From assembly GCA_002295325.1 (NCBI GenBank), contig DBGA01000009.1, positions 9,204-14,434 on the forward strand: DNA of 5,231 bases, in the 5' to 3' direction. Shown here piece by piece: positions 4,677 to 5,231 of the stretch. Both the position numbers and the translations under genes were made by a program. How positions within the stretch are numbered: position 1 is the first letter of the stretch; each line of letters begins with the position of its first letter. The notes below the pieces were generated by a model. That model worked only from the letters and a program-made list of their open reading frames with translations. It had not been told where the DNA came from and did no database searches. Source of the DNA: Ruminococcaceae bacterium UBA866 (GTDB lineage Bacteria; Bacillota; Clostridia; Oscillospirales; Ruminococcaceae).

Positions 4677-5231
4677 GTGCTCCTGTGTTATTGCCACTGA
4701 CAAGTAAGCCGATCAGACTATCTCCGATTTTCGGTGCTGTGATACTAATATTTACCGTGCCGGTAAGGGCATTTGCCGGTACTGTGTCAGTTGTCACACT
4801 AAATCCTGCGCTACTCGCTGATGCTTGTGTGTCGGCATTTTCAGCCACTCTCTGATAGAATGTGTGCGCCGTATTTGCAGTCAGACCATTGAATACATTG
4901 CTTGTCTGCCATGCCAAACCGTCCTTAGAGAACTCGTAAGCCGTATTTGCTGTAAGAGTAACGCTGTTATATGTCTTTGAAACGAGTGTAGGAGCTGACC
5001 GAGCAGTCGGAGCTGTTTTCTTTGCTACTGCAGTTGTCGCAGTGCTAGTCACTGTTCCTGTTTGCACGTTTGATGTAATTTCAAGTGTGATAGCCTTGCC
5101 GAGGTCTGCTGTGGCTACTATGTATTCTGTGCCTGTGCCTACTTGAATTCCGTCGGCTTTCCACACATAGCTAAGTGCTCCTGTGTTATTGCCACCGACA
5201 AGTAAGCCAATCAGACTATCTCCGATTTTCG
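4648..5231 (-). CDS. Internal fragment of a repetitive Ig-like/Fn3-like surface protein
   Basis: The frame is open from the right edge of the window (first full codon 5227-5229) to a stop at 4648, 193 codons. No start is visible; GTG 5166 has no Shine-Dalgarno and the homologous repeat continues upstream of it. From the N side come an Ig-like module with LSYVWKADGIQVGTGTEY and ADLGKAITLEITS, then an Fn3-like module with YEFSKDGLAWQ, FNGLTANTAHTFYQRVAE and SVTTDT, then the next Ig-like module starting GTVNISITAPKIGDSL. Such alternating modules occur in cell-wall or S-layer-associated proteins of Bacillota, probably for adhesion or carbohydrate contact. The last residues, HFRPTS, are antisense of the convergent secreted-protein gene, so the true protein sequence ends at about 4670. 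There is no terminator or anchor motif. It is probably the displaced body of the plus-strand gene. Confidence 0.72.
   Translation of the reverse strand, partial: KIGDSLIGLLVGGNNTGALSYVWKADGIQVGTGTEYIVATADLGKAITLEITSNVQTGTVTSTATTAVAKKTAPTARSAPTLVSKTYNSVTLTANTAYEFSKDGLAWQTSNVFNGLTANTAHTFYQRVAENADTQASASSAGFSVTTDTVPANALTGTVNISITAPKIGDSLIGLLVSGNNTGALSYHFRPTS
4670..4675. other. Palindromic junction TAGCTA between opposite-strand coding sequences
   Basis: TAGCTA reads the same on both strands. To its left the coding sense is plus; to its right it is minus. The hexamer belongs to both sides: it finishes the plus-strand frame (GAT AGC TA) and, in the repeat, lies in the phase CTT AGC TAT. A second copy sits at the equivalent place one repeat away (5168-5173). 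This marks an inversion or chimera breakpoint. Flanking bases do not extend the palindrome. Confidence 0.65.
4670..5231 (-). repeat. 498-bp tandem protein-coding repeat (one full unit plus 64 bp)
   Basis: Positions 4670-4733 match 5168-5231 at 62 of 64 bases, offset by exactly 498 bp (166 codons). The differences are t4698/c5196, which changes Ser to Gly, and g4711/a5209, which is silent in Ile. The unit encodes one Ig-like plus one Fn3-like module. The very high identity indicates recent duplication or gene conversion. The number of further copies beyond the window is unknown. Confidence 0.88.

Noticed and set aside
4648..5166. Minus-strand frame taken as a complete gene starting at GTG 5166
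   Set aside because: The GTG is an ordinary Val codon in the repeat (SYVWKADG); the frame stays open to the window edge and the homologous repeat continues upstream.
4670..5231. CRISPR array or transposon end repeats
   Set aside because: The repeat is long, in-frame and protein-coding with domain-like content. There are no short regularly spaced repeats, no transposase and no terminal inverted repeats.

Overview
The window looks like chromosomal DNA of a low-GC Gram-positive bacterium (Bacillota). Codon use is AT-rich, Shine-Dalgarno sequences are strong (GGAGG type), the promoters are sigma-A-like, and the gene content is a betaine/compatible-solute type ABC transporter plus a secreted protein built of Ig-like and Fn3-like modules. 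Genus cannot be told from the sequence.

Left part (1-3600), all read on the minus strand. A GntR-type regulator with a C-terminal RCK_C (TrkA-C) domain, which I assign to the BusR family, has its own promoter and a strong intrinsic terminator. Directly downstream lies a consensus promoter (TTGACA-17-TATAAT) embedded in a perfect inverted repeat, AAAGTAACAA / TTGTTACTTT. That promoter drives a two-gene operon: an OpuCA-type ATPase with two CBS domains, and a fused permease/substrate-binding protein (OpuCB-OpuCC type, the same architecture as EgtU). The genes overlap by 14 bases. The operator arms can be read as 8-bp half-sites 22 bp apart, the bipartite geometry reported for BusR. The expected logic is that the regulator represses the transporter operon and that c-di-AMP, through the RCK_C and CBS domains, shuts down solute uptake. 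This logic comes from family knowledge and has not been shown here. The substrate (betaine/carnitine/choline or ergothioneine) cannot be decided by eye.

Middle (3600-4260). About 660 bases of very AT-rich DNA with no intact gene. It holds a possible decayed coding remnant on the minus strand (about 3703-3883), a direct repeat overlapping an imperfect palindrome (4072-4118), two weak promoter candidates, and two mutually exclusive small hairpins in the leader of the next gene.

Right part (4260-5231), visibly richer in G+C. A plus-strand gene starts with a signal peptide and a Big_4-like Ig domain, then stops abruptly at 4676. From 4670 onward the DNA encodes, on the opposite strand, part of a repetitive Ig-like/Fn3-like surface protein with a 498-bp (166-residue) repeat. 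The change of strand happens exactly at the palindrome TAGCTA (4670-4675). The same hexamer, in the same codon phase, recurs one repeat away at 5168-5173. The simplest reading is one large surface-protein gene cut by an inversion, or an assembly/amplification chimera, with the breakpoint at TAGCTA. The window ends inside the next repeat copy.
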